A DNA stretch of 64,000 nt from Prorocentrum cordatum (GCA_963575745.1 CAUYUJ010000381.1:1-64000), one strand, 5' to 3'. Counted from the stretch's first letter, positions 1-10,985 are shown. The notes: a model not told the origin generated them from the sequence alone. Made by a program: numbers and translations.

Positions 1-6
1 TCGTCG

Positions 7-39
<33 letters not shown>

Positions 40-63
40 TCGTCGTCATCGTCGTCGTCGTCG
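1..63. repeat. (TCG)n microsatellite at window edge
   Basis: Trinucleotide TCG/TCA repeat that starts at the window edge, so its full length is unknown. A GC-rich stretch and a short GTC run near 178-194 follow. No gene is seen in 1-600. Confidence 0.9.
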
Positions 64-224
64 CGGGCGCCCCCTCGGGCGCGCGCGCGCGTCCACCCGG
101 GCGCGCCATCCGCGCGAAGGCGTTTTTGCTGCCGTCGTACTTGTTGTAGAGCGTATCGCCCTGCACTCCCGCGGGGGTCGTCGTCGTCGTCGTCCCCAGA
201 CATCAGACAGCCCTAAAAAAACCA

Positions 225-302
225 ATGCCGCCCAGAACGTCATGGTTTTTAACCAAGACAAAGCAGAAAAACCAAGACATTGCAAAAAAACCGAGACAAT
301 TG
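225..302 (+). repeat. AACCAAGACAT motif cluster (copy 1)
   Basis: Three to four degenerate copies of an AAACCAAGACA(T/A) motif separated by A-runs, next to the string AAAAAACCAAT. The same motif and the same neighbouring string recur at 26206-26353 in the same orientation. It is therefore a dispersed repeat, perhaps the end region of a mobile element. Confidence 0.6.
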
Positions 303-780
303 TAGTTCTGGTGATATAGCGTGTATGTTGTCGTTGGTTCGTTGTGAAGATGTTGTGTGTATGTAGACAGCTTTTCTATTATATGTAAGCGTCCAACAAC
401 AGACTGTTGTTGCAACCGCGTGCGTTGTGAGCTAGGAGCTGCGTCGTTGGGCGTTGGTAGTAACGCCTCTGCGTCTCAAGGGTACCGGAGCACAGGCGGA
501 AGCCTAGAGGATAGTTTGGCGAGTCAGGGCTGGGGGGCAGTGCGGACAGAGAATCCACCAGATACGTCAACATGCGGGATGACGATGATTGTTTAAGCAA
601 GGCAAACAGTTCTGGATCATCGTAAAAATGCACGCGCGTACGCGACATATGCGTTGCAACAACAACGCAATCTCTTCTCATCCTGGGATGGAAGCTTCGC
701 CCCGAAGGGCGGTGCCCCGAAGGGCGACCGCATGTAGAAAAATATGGGCCAGGAGCGACGAGTCTTATTGTTCCTGGCTC

Positions 781-802
781 TCGTTCCCTCTCTCTCGCTC
801 TT

Positions 803-840
<38 letters not shown>

Positions 841-843
841 CTG

Positions 844-905
<62 letters not shown>
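781..905. repeat. (TC)n microsatellite
   Basis: Almost pure CT dinucleotides with one short interruption near 838-850. The Ser/Leu reading frames across it are products of the repeat. Confidence 0.95.
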
Positions 906-909
<4 letters not shown>

Positions 910-1600
910 CAGTTTTGCACTGTAGCACGCAAGTGTGTAGGGCACCGCTCTCGGACGGGAACGTGCAGGGGCACCGTTCTCGGAAATGTCAAAGGCCTGC
1001 AGCCGGCGCCGCCAGGGGCCCGAGGCCTGAGAAGAAACGCGACCCCAAATCAGCAGGGCGGTGAAACAGCCCACGGTGGTGAAACATAAGGGTGGTGGAA
1101 CACATCATATTTGTATATATACACATGAATACAACTGTATGCGTACGTATATGTTAAATGTATGGCAGTGTGTTTGTGTTCATGTATGTGTTGGCGTTGT
1201 TATTTACGGTGCTACATTATTATCACACGGTTCCCTATCCATTTTCCAATTATCCTTGCAATCGTTGCCAGGGAAACACCTGCAAAGCGGAAGTCGAGCA
1301 GAAGGATTGGCGGCGGTGGTCTTCCCCGCCACCGAAAACACACAATAACGCAATCTGTGTCCACCTCTATTCGCCAAGTATGTTCGGATCCTTCTCCGTA
1401 GTCATCGGGAAATTCGACATGGAATTGTCGAATGCGGTGCCGTGCACGCAACAAATCAAACAACGCAATTTCTATTCATCACCTCCCCTACTTGTCCTCC
1501 TTCTGCCTTGAATTCCTCCCTTTTCCCTCCCTGATTTTCCCAATATCACCCTCAGGAAGGATGGAAATGCATAACGCGCGGTGGCGACGCTGTAAGTATT

Positions 1601-1783
1601 CCCAGACATTGAGCGTCTCGAAAAAAAACAAACAGAGGTGTTACATAGTTTTTGGCCTCTCGGGGCCCTCGCTGGGCGTCGGGACCGTCAAAAAACCACT
1701 CGGGATGAAAAACTAATCCCAGGGAAGTGGTCGGGAGGTCGGGGGCCCGCGTCTCGAAAAAATTGAGACGTCGGATGTCTGGG
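1601..1783 (+). repeat. TIR element family A, copy 1 (183 bp)
   Basis: The ends are inverted: CCCAGACATTGAGCGTCTCG at the left matches the reverse complement of the right end (GAGACGTCGGATGTCTGGG). The interior carries GGGACCGTCAAAAAACCACT, shared with copies near 45379-45563 and 50165-50344. No coding capacity; MITE-like or introner-like. Confidence 0.65.
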
Positions 1784-2223
1784 TTTCCAATATGCTCACC
1801 GCGTGCGTGGTGATGCAGCCACGTGGGCTGCATGCGCGCCTGACGCAAAACACCAATCACGCAATCTCTGCTCCTCTTCGGAACGTTAAGTTGGCTAGAG
1901 AAAGCAGCAGCCTGACTGGAAAAAACAGGCGCCCGTTCCGGCGGGGCCAGCCGACAACGCAATCTCTTATCATTACCCCGTCTGAATACTATGCCCCTGT
2001 CCCTTTCCCCCAGGGGACCAAAACAGCGACCACGCATGGAAATTGTTGATGAAATCGTTCAAGCGCACCGTAGTGGCGATCCCAGCAATCTCTGCCAGGG
2101 CAGCAGCAACACAATAGTTGCGAGTGAAACGTTGTGAAACGGTACATAAAGTGCTCTCCGCGGAGTCCGTGAGCCCGCGATGGGCGCCGCCTGGGCCAGG
2201 AGGCCATAGGCCCCCTGTGCCCT

Positions 2224-2361
2224 CCACACATCAGGCGTCTCGATCTTTCGAATTGTTATTTGACGGTCCCGAGGGCCTGCACGTGAAATCCCACACCAAC
2301 AAAAATCAGACAATCATGAAATATTGTCGTCTCGATTTTTTCGAGACACCCGATGTGTGGG
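2224..2361 (-). repeat. TIR element family A, copy 2 (138 bp, opposite orientation)
   Basis: The left end CCACACATCAGGCGTCTCGA pairs with the right end TCGAGACACCCGATGTGTGG. The internal GACGGTCCCGAGGGCC is the reverse complement of the shared core of the other family A copies. The element lies inside the 661-3182 motif array. Confidence 0.6.
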
Positions 2362-3495
2362 ACGAGCAACAAACAACGCAATGTATTCTCATCCAATTTC
2401 CCTTCACAGTCCTTCACTCCTTTCTCCGCTACACACCCTCACCCCTTCTAAACTCGGATTGGGCGATGGGCTTCAACCGTTCACCGTTGCGCAGCGGCCT
2501 GCGCATGCGTTGCAGCCACTTCGGTGCCAGAGCAGCGAACAACGCAACGTCTTCTCATCTATTGTCCCCCGCTTCCCTCCTCCTCTCCCACATCCCGCTT
2601 CCCTCCTCCTCCCTCCTCCTCCTCTTCTCATCTAACTCGTAGAAGCAACAAGTAAAATCGATGGCCACGCAGCGCAGCTGCCTCACCGCAGGGGCCGCCT
2701 GGAAACCGCTCGGGCACTCCAGACCGACAGAGCATAAATAAATAACAACGCAATCTCGTCTCCCATCTTTTTTTCTCATCCGTAGAAATCTGCAGCGCTC
2801 AGAATTCGCTCATGCTGGCCTCAAGCACCTGGCTGCCCCGCAGCCGGCGCCCGACGAACAACAAATCAACGCAATCTCCGCTCATCCATTGTGGGCCACA
2901 TTTACCTTCCCCTGCCCCCGGGAATGTGAACAACAGCGCAATGTCTTCTCACCGCCAGGAAATACCATGCCAGGGCAATGCTCACGTCGCAAATGGCACG
3001 CGCGCCCCTCGAGGGTGGCCAGCAGCAGCCAACCCGTCGACCATCCAGGTCGCGGGGGTGGAAGAGGTGGCGGGGTGGGGGGGAGAGGTGGATCGAATGG
3101 GGGTGCTGGAGGGGACGAGGTAGAGGAGGAGTCGGCAAAACAAACAATCTCTTCTGTCAAGCAGCGCAATCTCTTATTCAACTGTGTTTTTTTTGTGTTG
3201 GTGTTGTGTTTCGTTTTGTACATAAGCATTGTTGTTTGTTTGATGTGCTTCTGTATTGCACATATCGTCATTAGTTTGTGTGTGTCGTGATTCGATAAGT
3301 GCGTTTGGCAGTCAAGTAGCCCCGCTGTTGTTGCAAACCCCTTTCCTTGTTGAGCACATGCGGTGCACAGTAATTTTCTTTTGTCACGAACAGGAGGTGA
3401 CGCGCCAAGGGAACAGATTTGAAGAGCCCGCACGCGACGCAAACATTACGCGCGTACACGTGCTCAAGATCTTCCCCACCAGAGGCGCACTGCGA

Positions 3496-5460
3496 TCAGC
3501 GCGCCTCGGGCAAGATCTTTTGCAACAGTGTAACGTAGAATGTTGGTCCCGCGTGCACGCTTTTCGCAGCTGTCCCCATGACTCGGTTCTCCTGCTCGTC
3601 CGCATATGTCCAATAAAAAAGGGGGTTGCCCTGGGTACTTGCTCTTTTGGCAAGGTCCCAGGCCGCGTGAAACTTATACGTTTCGTGGCCGCCCCACGCC
3701 TTCCACTCGCGCAGAGCTGTCACGATGTGGTTCTGGAGCTGTGAGAGAGCAACTGGCGGCATTATGCGGGGCGACCGTTTCATGACGACTTCCATATCCA
3801 CGAGCGCCGAAACTACGCGGCGAAGGTGCCGATGGCCTGCGCCGAGAAAGCGCCAATTCTCATCCGCTAAAATCCGAATGAAAGGCATCAGTCTCCGCGT
3901 TTGTGCAGCTTTCGCCTTCAGGCGGGGGCACGCGCCGCCAGCATTTAGCTGGTTGTACTTTAAACGGTTGATTATTGAATGCTTGCCGCGCGGCATACGG
4001 CGCATTCTATAATGCGCCTTGAGGCGCCCGCGCAAATGAACCATGTTATCGACCCGCCGCCGCTCCGCAGTGGGTGATGGGGGCCCCAAGCACGCCTTTT
4101 GACGATAATGGGAATGGAGATCGAGGGCAGTACGTCGGATGAGGAGCAATGACCAGAGGATCTCAGAAGTGAGAGGAGCAGGTAGGTTGCGAACTCGGCA
4201 TGCGTGCGGGCCCCCGTTCTTCAGCAGATTGCGCAAAATTTGCGTCAATTAGTTTCAGCATGACCTCACCAGCAACATATTGGCTGATGCCGAGGTCGAA
4301 AACGTGCATACAATCGAGGTGAAGACAATCGACACTAAACCCTCTGATGGTGAACAGCGGGCTCCAGAATTTAATGTTGGAAGTGTTTGCAGCGTTGAAA
4401 AACGTGAGCCAGCCTGGCATATCCACGCCAATGGACCCACCTGTGCCCACGAGGGCGTGCCAATCAAGTAGGTTTTCGTCGCAAATGACGATCCACCCCA
4501 CGGGCAAATGAAGTTCTGGAAACGGCCTTACCAGCGCAAAACCACCATATTTGCGCGAAAGCTCCATGCACCTTAGAAGCCTGCGCAGCTGGGCACGACT
4601 TTGCACGTGCCTTTTGGTCACGCGCGCCCCGAGGTCATCATTAAAATCGCTACGCTGGCGGGGGCGCCAAGGGCAGAGGGCCAACGCGCGGGCAAAATTA
4701 AACATATCAGCGCGGGATGCGTTGCAACCAAAAACATGGGTGCTGAACGTGCGTCCAATTTGTAAAACCGTAACAAGAAACATATTCTAACAAGTCTGCG
4801 CGATACTCCACGAGAGCGCCATATTTCCCGAAGGGGAGGCCGCGGTGGAGCTCGCGAAGCTCTTGGGAAAAAGGCTATTGGTTGTGGTCCAGGGACGGAA
4901 ACGTGCCAGCGGCGAGCGCCGAGAATGACCAGGCGATCACCTTTTGTATTACTTGCATCGTGCACCACCCTTTGCACGAGCACTGGCAAAGGTCAGATTT
5001 TTTAACAGTGCAAATCAAATGTCGTTTTCTGTTGGGATCCACAGCCGAACTCCAATACCAGCAAATAAATGAATCTGTTTTCGAGAACGGAACTCCGTCT
5101 GAGTATAGCGTGAGAGGAACGGCGTCTGCGTGTCCTCTTTCTAAAACAACAGGGTGCGAAGCATACGTCCCAGGCAAATCATTAATATCAACAGTGTTGA
5201 AATCTGCAGGACGTTGCTCCAGCAGCTCGAAAAACCTCTCGCGTGGTAAGCTGATGGGGAAATCTTTATTCAAGTATCTCGATTCCGTATGTTTGCTCCA
5301 CGTGGGAACGGCACACGTGTAAAATGATGCAGCACGTCTCTCACCCAGTGCATGCCTAATGTGCTCAGCATAGTGCCCACGACCCGGAGCGCGGGCTAAG
5401 TCTTCAAGGCCAGTGCCCCCTGCAAAACCGCTGGGGTGTTCGCATCTTCCAAATGCAAGG
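3496..5460 (-). pseudogene. Broken transposase relic, CMC/EnSpm-like
   Basis: Three overlapping minus-strand frames read as one decayed protein. The first (about 5460-4875) holds PLTLYSDGVPFSK and a Cys cluster CQCSCKGWC. It ends at an in-frame TAG at 4877-4875, after which the same frame stays open. The second (about 4733-4163) carries VDCLHLDCMHVFDLGIS. The D-x-MH block resembles the region around the second acidic catalytic residue in Tnp2-type transposases. The third (4248-3496) is basic and rich in Arg and Leu. The step from frame one to two falls in a T5 run (4730-4734 on the plus strand), and another frame change lies in 4163-4248. The N-terminus would run into the (GA)n repeat at 5548-5606, so the true start is lost. 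Family assignment rests on motif likeness alone; that it is a broken mobile-element protein is more certain. Confidence 0.55.
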
Positions 5461-5541
5461 GGAGGGGTGAAAAGGAAGTGTGCAGGGGAGAGGGGGGATG
5501 AGTGGAGGACAGCGATGAGGGAAGAGACAGGGAGAACATAA

Positions 5542-5547
<6 letters not shown>

Positions 5548-5606
<59 letters not shown>
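5548..5606. repeat. (GA)n microsatellite
   Basis: Pure GA dinucleotides at the 5' side of the minus-strand transposase relic. It creates spurious Ser/Leu frames on the minus strand. Confidence 0.95.
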
Positions 5607-5610
<4 letters not shown>

Positions 5611-5874
5611 ACAAAAAAAAGAGGGAGGTGGGGGATGGAAGATGCTATACTCCACGGGGCTGGCCTGCATGAGTGACGTGGTGTGCTAGAATGCACGCGT
5701 CAGTGGCCGTCCAGAGGCCACGGCGGTACCTGTCCACCACGTACTCTCGGAGGCCAGATCCGTTGCTTCGGCGGTTCAAACACAGGGCCCTGACAGACGG
5801 GATCTAGACGGGATTTAAAACCTCATTCGAGGGGAAGGTCACCTTACCGCCCCTTCCTACAAACAGGTTTACAT

Positions 5875-6030
5875 GTGTATACGCACACGTATGTATAGAT
5901 GTATGTACATACATTTGTACATACATACATGTGTATATATATATAGATATATATACATAATCATGTATACGTATATACATATATGTGTATACAGACATAC
6001 ATACACACATACATACATACATACACTCGT
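5875..6030. repeat. TATA/CATA-rich low-complexity tract
   Basis: Mixed ATAT, ACAT and ATGT tetranucleotides. The stretch 5640-6660 holds no gene that I can support. Confidence 0.8.
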
Positions 6031-6266
6031 ATACAAACCACATCCCTCGGACCAGGGCCCTGTGGTTCAACCGCCGACGTGCCCTGGCCTGCAGTACCAG
6101 GATCGCCACCCCCACTGCCTCCAGCGCCCACACCAGGAGCGCGACGCGCACTGCCTCCAGCGCCTACACCAGGAGCGCGACCAGCACTGCCTCCAGCGCC
6201 CGCGCGACCCCCTCCACCTCCAGCGTCGGTGGAGAGCAGGGCTGCAGCGGCGCGGGCTGACATGTG

Positions 6267-6407
6267 TGAACAACGACAACGTATCGTTTGAAACCGAAAC
6301 GCTTACGGACAAACCCAGTGAAACCGAACGCTTGAAGTGAACAACCACAACGTATTGTTTGAAACCGAACGCTTCAAGTGAACAGCCACCACTTATTGTT
6401 TGAAACC
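6267..6407 (+). repeat. Three imperfect tandem units
   Basis: Units starting at 6267, 6338 and 6379 share TGAACAACnACAACGTATTG and the following TTTGAAACCGAACGCTT. The first unit is longer (71 bp) than the second (41 bp), and the last is cut short at 6407. No coding signal. Confidence 0.7.
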
Positions 6408-6659
6408 ATGGTATCCTATCAGTTCTAGCGTCGATGGCCCCAGGATGCGCGCAGTGACGATGCAAGTTCCTTGAACTCCCCTAGCTGGAACTTGTCCCCA
6501 CCTGGTCAGCAAAAGCAAGGATGCACAGGTACGCAATGGAACAGCACACATCTTCAAGATGCAGCATGATTGCATTTGATGATGGATGTGGCGAGGTGTT
6601 CAATGATGTCTCTCCCCCCTCCTCCATGCGAGGTATAGAGGCCCCCAGCTCCCAGGGAG

Positions 6660-7086
6660 GCGTCACCAAACGTTGTTGACCCTGGGACCCCTCTCAAAAA
6701 CAGAATTGGCTCCTCCACTCCACGCCTCCATAATATGATGTGCGTATGTCCACTGGCATCCCTTCTCGCCCCTCGTTAGTAGAACTGGGGATGGGTGATC
6801 AGCAACACTTGGAGTGCCCACGCGAGCGTATTCGGGACGACCCACGTAGCACCATTAACGAACTCAGTGCAGAGCATTCTGCAAGGATGCCTGCACCAGT
6901 ACGGGAGGTGAAGGAAGGAGCGTCAGGGCGTCGGGCGGGAATGGTTGGATGGGGATCGGGCGGGCGAGATGATGCTCCACCAGCTGAGCGCCACGCCCTC
7001 CTCAGACAATCAAGCTGGGAGGGTACTTGCAAACAGGGCGTGTAAACACTACGCGTGGAGGTACACTAAACTTGGAAGGAGGAGAA
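6660..7086. other. Unassigned interval
   Basis: GC-rich DNA without a convincing reading frame, splice pattern or repeat. Confidence 0.5.
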
Positions 7087-7232
7087 TGATGATGATGGTG
7101 ATGATGATGATGATGATGATGCTGATGATGATGATGATGATGATGAGGATGATGATGATGACGATGATGAGGAGGAGGAGGAGGAGGAGGAGGAGGAGGA
7201 CGAGGAGGAGGAGGAGGAGGATGAAGAAGAAG
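7087..7232. repeat. (GAT)n followed by (GGA)n microsatellite
   Basis: GAT/GCT trinucleotides pass into GGA/GAC trinucleotides. Met/Asp-rich and Arg/Glu-rich frames here are repeat artefacts. Confidence 0.95.
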
Positions 7233-7422
7233 AGGGGGGCAATGTGGCGGAGGAAGACGACTGAAGAAGGGTATGAGGAGGAGACGTGCAATTCTCGAGA
7301 ACGCGTCGCTTATTTCGAGCGATGCACGGCGAGCCCCTCCTCGCCTTGCTCGAGCTGCAACGTCGCGCACGTCGCGCGCCAGCAAACTAGGACCGATCGG
7401 TCCGAAACGTCGGCCTTCGCAT

Positions 7423-7580
7423 GGCCTCGGCCGAACGAGGAAGGGCACCAGGGTCAGAGACGGCCTCGGGCTCTGGGCATGGCCTCGGGCCCCCAAACGA
7501 AGAAAAGGTTCCAGGGTCAGAGACGGGCCCGCGCATCTGGGGGGGTACCCCCCATCCGCGGGCCCGTCTCTGACTGGGAC
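7423..7580. repeat. Direct repeat plus long hairpin
   Basis: A unit of about 41 bp that includes AGGGTCAGAGACGG occurs twice (about 7423-7464 and 7484-7525). The second copy opens a near-perfect inverted repeat at 7513-7576, with arms GTCAGAGACGGGCCCGCG and CGCGGGCCCGTCTCTGAC around a GGGGGGTACCCCCC centre. Confidence 0.75.
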
Positions 7581-7842
7581 AAGGGGCGTTGAAATGTTTA
7601 GGCGCCCACCCTTCAGAATGGCCGAGAAACATGGCCGATGAGCCCCTCGAGGGCTCCCTTACTATCGAGAGGAGGTCTGATCACTCGATCACTGCCCTCG
7701 AAGATATCACCCTCATCTGGAGCTCCTTCCGTCACCCCTCCTTCCGTCACCCCCCCGCCGATTGTTTCATCATTCTCTCTTCCTTTACGGTGATACTGGA
7801 TCCTCCCTCCTCTCGAATTTGTGCACGGGTCGGGAGGGTGGA

Positions 7843-7912
7843 TCACGGCGGTGCGATCTGCGTGTTGGCCGCGGCGACGGACTGCTGGACAGGGAGGATC
7901 ATCTGGTAGAAG
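7843..7912 (-). CDS. Candidate terminal exon with stop codon
   Basis: An acceptor GCGAACAG precedes the exon. One base completes a Gly codon begun in the previous exon, then FYQMILPVQQSVAAANTQIA and a TGA at 7845-7843. The phase fits the upstream exon at 8095-8157. C-terminal end of an unrecognised protein. Confidence 0.5.
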
Positions 7913-8094
7913 CTGTTCGCCTGGAGTCCCCGCTCCCTCTCGCGATCCCCTCGACCGTTGCACCCATGGAGGGATCAACGGGATAGGCGATCACGAGTGG
8001 GAGGATCTGTCAATATTGCGTCTTCCGTTGCTTCATCCTCTTCCTGTTCCTCCTCCTCCTCCTCCACTCCCTCCTCATCATTCTCCCTCTTCAC

Positions 8095-8157
8095 CCGCTG
8101 ATGGCCTTTGTGATGGCAGCGACGCACTCGTTGTAGTTCACGTCGGCCTCGGACGAC
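8095..8157 (-). CDS. Candidate internal exon (63 bp)
   Basis: Bounded by a good acceptor (pyrimidine tract then TTTCCAG) and a GTGAAG donor. It reads SSEADVNYNECVAAITKAIS. It starts at the third base of an Arg codon begun in 8325-8404 and ends two bases into a Gly codon, so phase is kept on both sides. The intron before it is 167 bp. Confidence 0.6.
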
Positions 8158-8324
8158 CTGGAAAGAGAGCGACGCGAGACCAATCCGTCATCACTTGGGC
8201 CTCGGGGACCAGGCGATGAGGGGATTGTGTTGGGAGAAGTTGTGACGAGGAAGAGGACGAGGTGGAGGGGAGGAGGCGGAGAGGGAGGAGGAAGACGAGG
8301 AGGAGGAGGATTGATGCGACCGAC

Positions 8325-8404
8325 CTGTTCTGCACATGGTAGACCAACGCATCCTTCGCAAACTCCAGCGCGGCGACATTCTCCTCGAGCTGCACGTGCC
8401 ACGG
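8325..8404 (-). CDS. Candidate internal exon (80 bp)
   Basis: Acceptor TGGTTGCAG and donor GTCGGTCG. It reads PWHVQLEENVAALEFAKDAL followed by VYHVQN, an amphipathic helix-like segment. It starts in phase 0, as the end of the 9099-9215 exon would require. Confidence 0.6.
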
Positions 8405-8737
8405 CTGCAACCAGGGCATCTCGGACACCTCCGCCCTCGATATTAGTCGAGTTCGTCCTCATCTTCTCGTCCTCTTTCCTTCCATCCTCGTCCTCGTGCT
8501 CCTCCTCGCCATCCTCCCCCCTCATTTTTCATCCTGCTGTTGCTCATCGAGTTCTCCTCTCTCCTCTCGCCTGCTCCAGTCGTCCTTCCCAACCTCGTTC
8601 GTGCATTCGCCTCCTCATTCATGATCATTCCCACTCCTAGTCCTCCGCTACCTCGACTGCAGCTGCAGTGTTCCTCGTCAGAGGGCCAAGCATCCCTCCA
8701 GTTGGCTGGAACGGGACCCGTGGTCGGCCGTCCGCAT

Positions 8738-9080
8738 CATCACCATCAGCAGCAGCATCAACAACATCATTGACATCATCATCGTCTTGATCATCATCAT
8801 CATCATCGTCATCATCAGCATCATCATCATCATCATCATCAACATCATCATCATCATCAACACCAGCATCATCAGTAGCATCGTCACCATCATCATCATA
8901 ATCAGCATACTCAACAACATTATCAGCATAAACTCAAGTGGAGTAGTAATGCGACTCACAATCATAATGCTAGTCATCATCATCATCACCATGAACCTTG
9001 CCATCATCAGCATCATCAGCATCATCTCACCACTCACCACCATCAGCTTCGCCATCAGCCACAGCAGCACCATCATCATC
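8738..9080. repeat. Interrupted (CAT)n microsatellite
   Basis: CAT/CAA/CAG trinucleotides filling an intron of the minus-strand gene. A possible small exon at 8650-8735 could not be bounded by splice sites. Confidence 0.9.
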
Positions 9081-9098
9081 AACACCTCCTCCTCCCAC

Positions 9099-9215
9099 CT
9101 TCCAGCCAGACAGCAGCGCGTGGAGGTGGGTAGCAGCTCCCAGGTTCGTGGCCACGCTGGTGCCGATCTGGATGGATCCTGCTGTCGAGGGCGTCGCTGC
9201 TGCTCCAGGCTCGCC
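9099..9215 (-). CDS. Candidate internal exon (117 bp, 39 codons)
   Basis: Acceptor AAGCCCAG, donor GTGGGAGG, phase 0 at both ends. The product is Ala/Gly/Thr-rich and contains GSIQIGTSVATNLGAATHLH. No domain recognised. Confidence 0.6.
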
Positions 9216-9564
9216 CTGGGCTTGGGGAATAGGATACTCAAGACTTCTCCATCTCCCTAATCATGGGGATGGAGGGTTGATTATCATATTCTCCTCGAGG
9301 TATTCCCACCCTCATCGCATCATCCTCCACATCTCGTATCACGCTCCTCCTTCTCGTACCCCCCTCCTTGTCACAACTCCTCCTCCTCCTCCTCCTCCTC
9401 AGTATCCTCCTTCCTCTTGCTCATCTCGTCCCCTTCCTGGCACCCTGGAAAATCCGTAGCGTCCTGATCCATGTATCCTACCTCCCCCTACCCCCACCTC
9501 CTTGACAGCCTACCCATCTGAACATTATGGCATCATATTTGTATCATCTATGTTTTCCCTCAGC

Positions 9565-9659
9565 GTCCTCATCATCAGTGTAGCTGCTGTAGGAGTCGTC
9601 ATCGTCCGAACCGCTGTCCAGGGCCTCCGCCAGAAGCGAGGAATCGGGGATGGATGAGC
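9565..9659 (-). CDS. Candidate acidic exon
   Basis: Reads SSLLAEALDSGSDDDDSYSS followed by YTDDEDAEG, an acidic Ser/Asp stretch. Splice borders are uncertain. Confidence 0.4.
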
Positions 9660-9809
9660 TCGGAGAGGAGGTTGGAGGACGAGGACCTCGAACAGGACAG
9701 ATGCACGCAAGTCACGGGAATATTGTTATTCGAGGTTCTCGTCCTCCGTCCTCCACTTCGAAGCTAATCCATTTCGATCCCTCCCTCCCGTCTGGCCTGC
9801 GAGCAGCGA

Positions 9810-9949
9810 CCAGCAAGGTCGCGCCTGACGGGCTCCACCGGCTGCTGGTCGCTGGTCATGCTGGTCTGCAGCCTCTGGCCGTGGTTGGTGGAGACCCGCT
9901 CGTAGTCTTCAACTCGCTTGAAGACCTCCTCACCGTGCTGCCTGTCCAC
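9810..9949 (-). CDS. Candidate internal exon
   Basis: Starts after the acceptor GGCAGCCCAG and reads VDRQHGEEVFKRVEDYERVS and on through THGQRLQTSMTSDQQPVEP-like sequence. The donor is not certain. Polar, helix-forming composition. Confidence 0.5.
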
Positions 9950-10136
9950 CTGGGCTGCCCCTTCTCCTGCTCATCCTCGTCCTTATCCAGGGCTGGATTT
10001 TCATCAGAGTGGTTTTTTTTGACAATTCCAGGGCCTGGCAAATCGAGGGCACAACTACGAAACACATAAATCTTGTTTAGGTCAAATCACCCTCAGCCTG
10101 GATACACGTATTTGTTAGAATCCTCATCTTCTCTCG

Positions 10137-10262
10137 GTCTCTTCCTCCTCCTCCTCTTCCTCCTCCTCCTCCTCCTCCTCCTCCTTCTCCTCCTCCTCCT
10201 CCTCCTCCTCCCCCTCCCCCTCCTCCTCCTCCTCCTCCTCCCCCTCCTCTCCCTCCTCATCT
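10137..10262. repeat. (CTC)n microsatellite
   Basis: CTC trinucleotides with few interruptions in an intron of the minus-strand gene. Confidence 0.95.
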
Positions 10263-10305
10263 AGCTTCTCTGTTCCCCCATCATCCTTATCCTCATCCTG
10301 CCCAC

Positions 10306-10390
10306 CTTCACGTGTCCACGGCACGCCCTGCAGGTAGTGATGATAGCTTCGGCGCGCGCCACGGCCCTGTATAGGCTCGATGTTTACTCC
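10306..10390 (-). CDS. Candidate internal exon (85 bp)
   Basis: Acceptor CCGAGTGCAG and donor GTGGGCAG. It reads GVNIEPIQGRGARRSYHHYL then QGVPWTRE. GC-rich third codon positions match the other exons. Confidence 0.5.
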
Positions 10391-10842
10391 CTGCACTCGG
10401 GCTGCTGAATTAAGGAACGATGGATAAGGAACGAGACCCCTAGGACTAACAACGCTTGCGAGGGTATCATGGAGCAGACATGGAAGGACCTGAGGAACAT
10501 CGAGTACCCTCCGAACCCAAACTGTTCCTTTTTTCAGCGTATTGTCTGTAGGCGAGTCCCCCATCCTCCCATTGATCATCAGTCGATCTTCTCGTGGATC
10601 CCCTCATCGATCATCCAATCGATCTCGCCTCCTCACTCCCTCCTTCCTCCTCTCATCAAATCCTCCCATCGGCAATCCATCGATCTCACTCGTAGGTCCT
10701 TCAATCGATCCTCATATTCCCACCTTTCCTCACCGATGTCATCTTCCCTCCTTAGATCATTCTAGCCTCGCACCCCTCTTCCATCATCACTCCATCCTTC
10801 GGCGTCCCCTTCAAGCAAACAAGAAAAACAACGATTCCTCAC

Positions 10843-10985
10843 AGACATGGGGCAGTCGGGCAAGGCTGCGTTGTAACCGAAACTCACCAGCAGCTCGTCT
10901 TTCGTGTACCATTTGCCCTCGTGGCCGCTGCTCCTGAGCCTCTCCTCGTACTCCTGCTTCTCGACTTGCACGAAGTCGAAGTTGC
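10843..10985 (-). CDS. Candidate internal exon (143 bp)
   Basis: One of the clearest coding pieces: NFDFVQVEKQEYEERLRSSG, then HEGKWYTKDELLVSFGYN. The acceptor is GCGATAG. The end is placed at a GTGAGG donor, but a canonical GTGAGT after KDELL is an alternative end. Helical, charged; family not recognised. Confidence 0.6.

Larger units (their letters stand above)
661..3182 (+). repeat. Array of about 12 spaced copies of an 18-22 nt motif
   Basis: Degenerate copies of AACGCAATCTCTTCTCAT, usually preceded by an A/C-rich AACAA stretch, start near 661, 1343, 1458, 1855, 1953, 2084 (weak), 2371, 2537, 2743, 2861, 2929, 3143 and 3160. All have the same orientation, and spacing runs from about 15 to 680 bp. 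The sequence between copies is mostly unrelated. The array ends just downstream of the minus-strand transposase relic at 3496-5460. Arrays of short subterminal repeats bound by the element's own proteins are known in CACTA/EnSpm transposons, and this is my preferred reading. No open frame in the array looks like a gene. Confidence 0.65.

Noticed and set aside
379-1089. Arg/Glu- and Ser/Leu-rich open frames across the CT repeat
   Set aside because: They are translations of a dinucleotide repeat; the non-repeat parts show no protein-like composition.
661-3182. CRISPR array
   Set aside because: Repeats are degenerate, spacers vary from about 15 to 680 bp, and the context is eukaryotic.
10471-10535. 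Plus-strand piece MEQTWKDLRNIEYPPNPN
   Set aside because: Protein-like but isolated among minus-strand exons, with no clear acceptor; a minus frame is open too. Left undecided.
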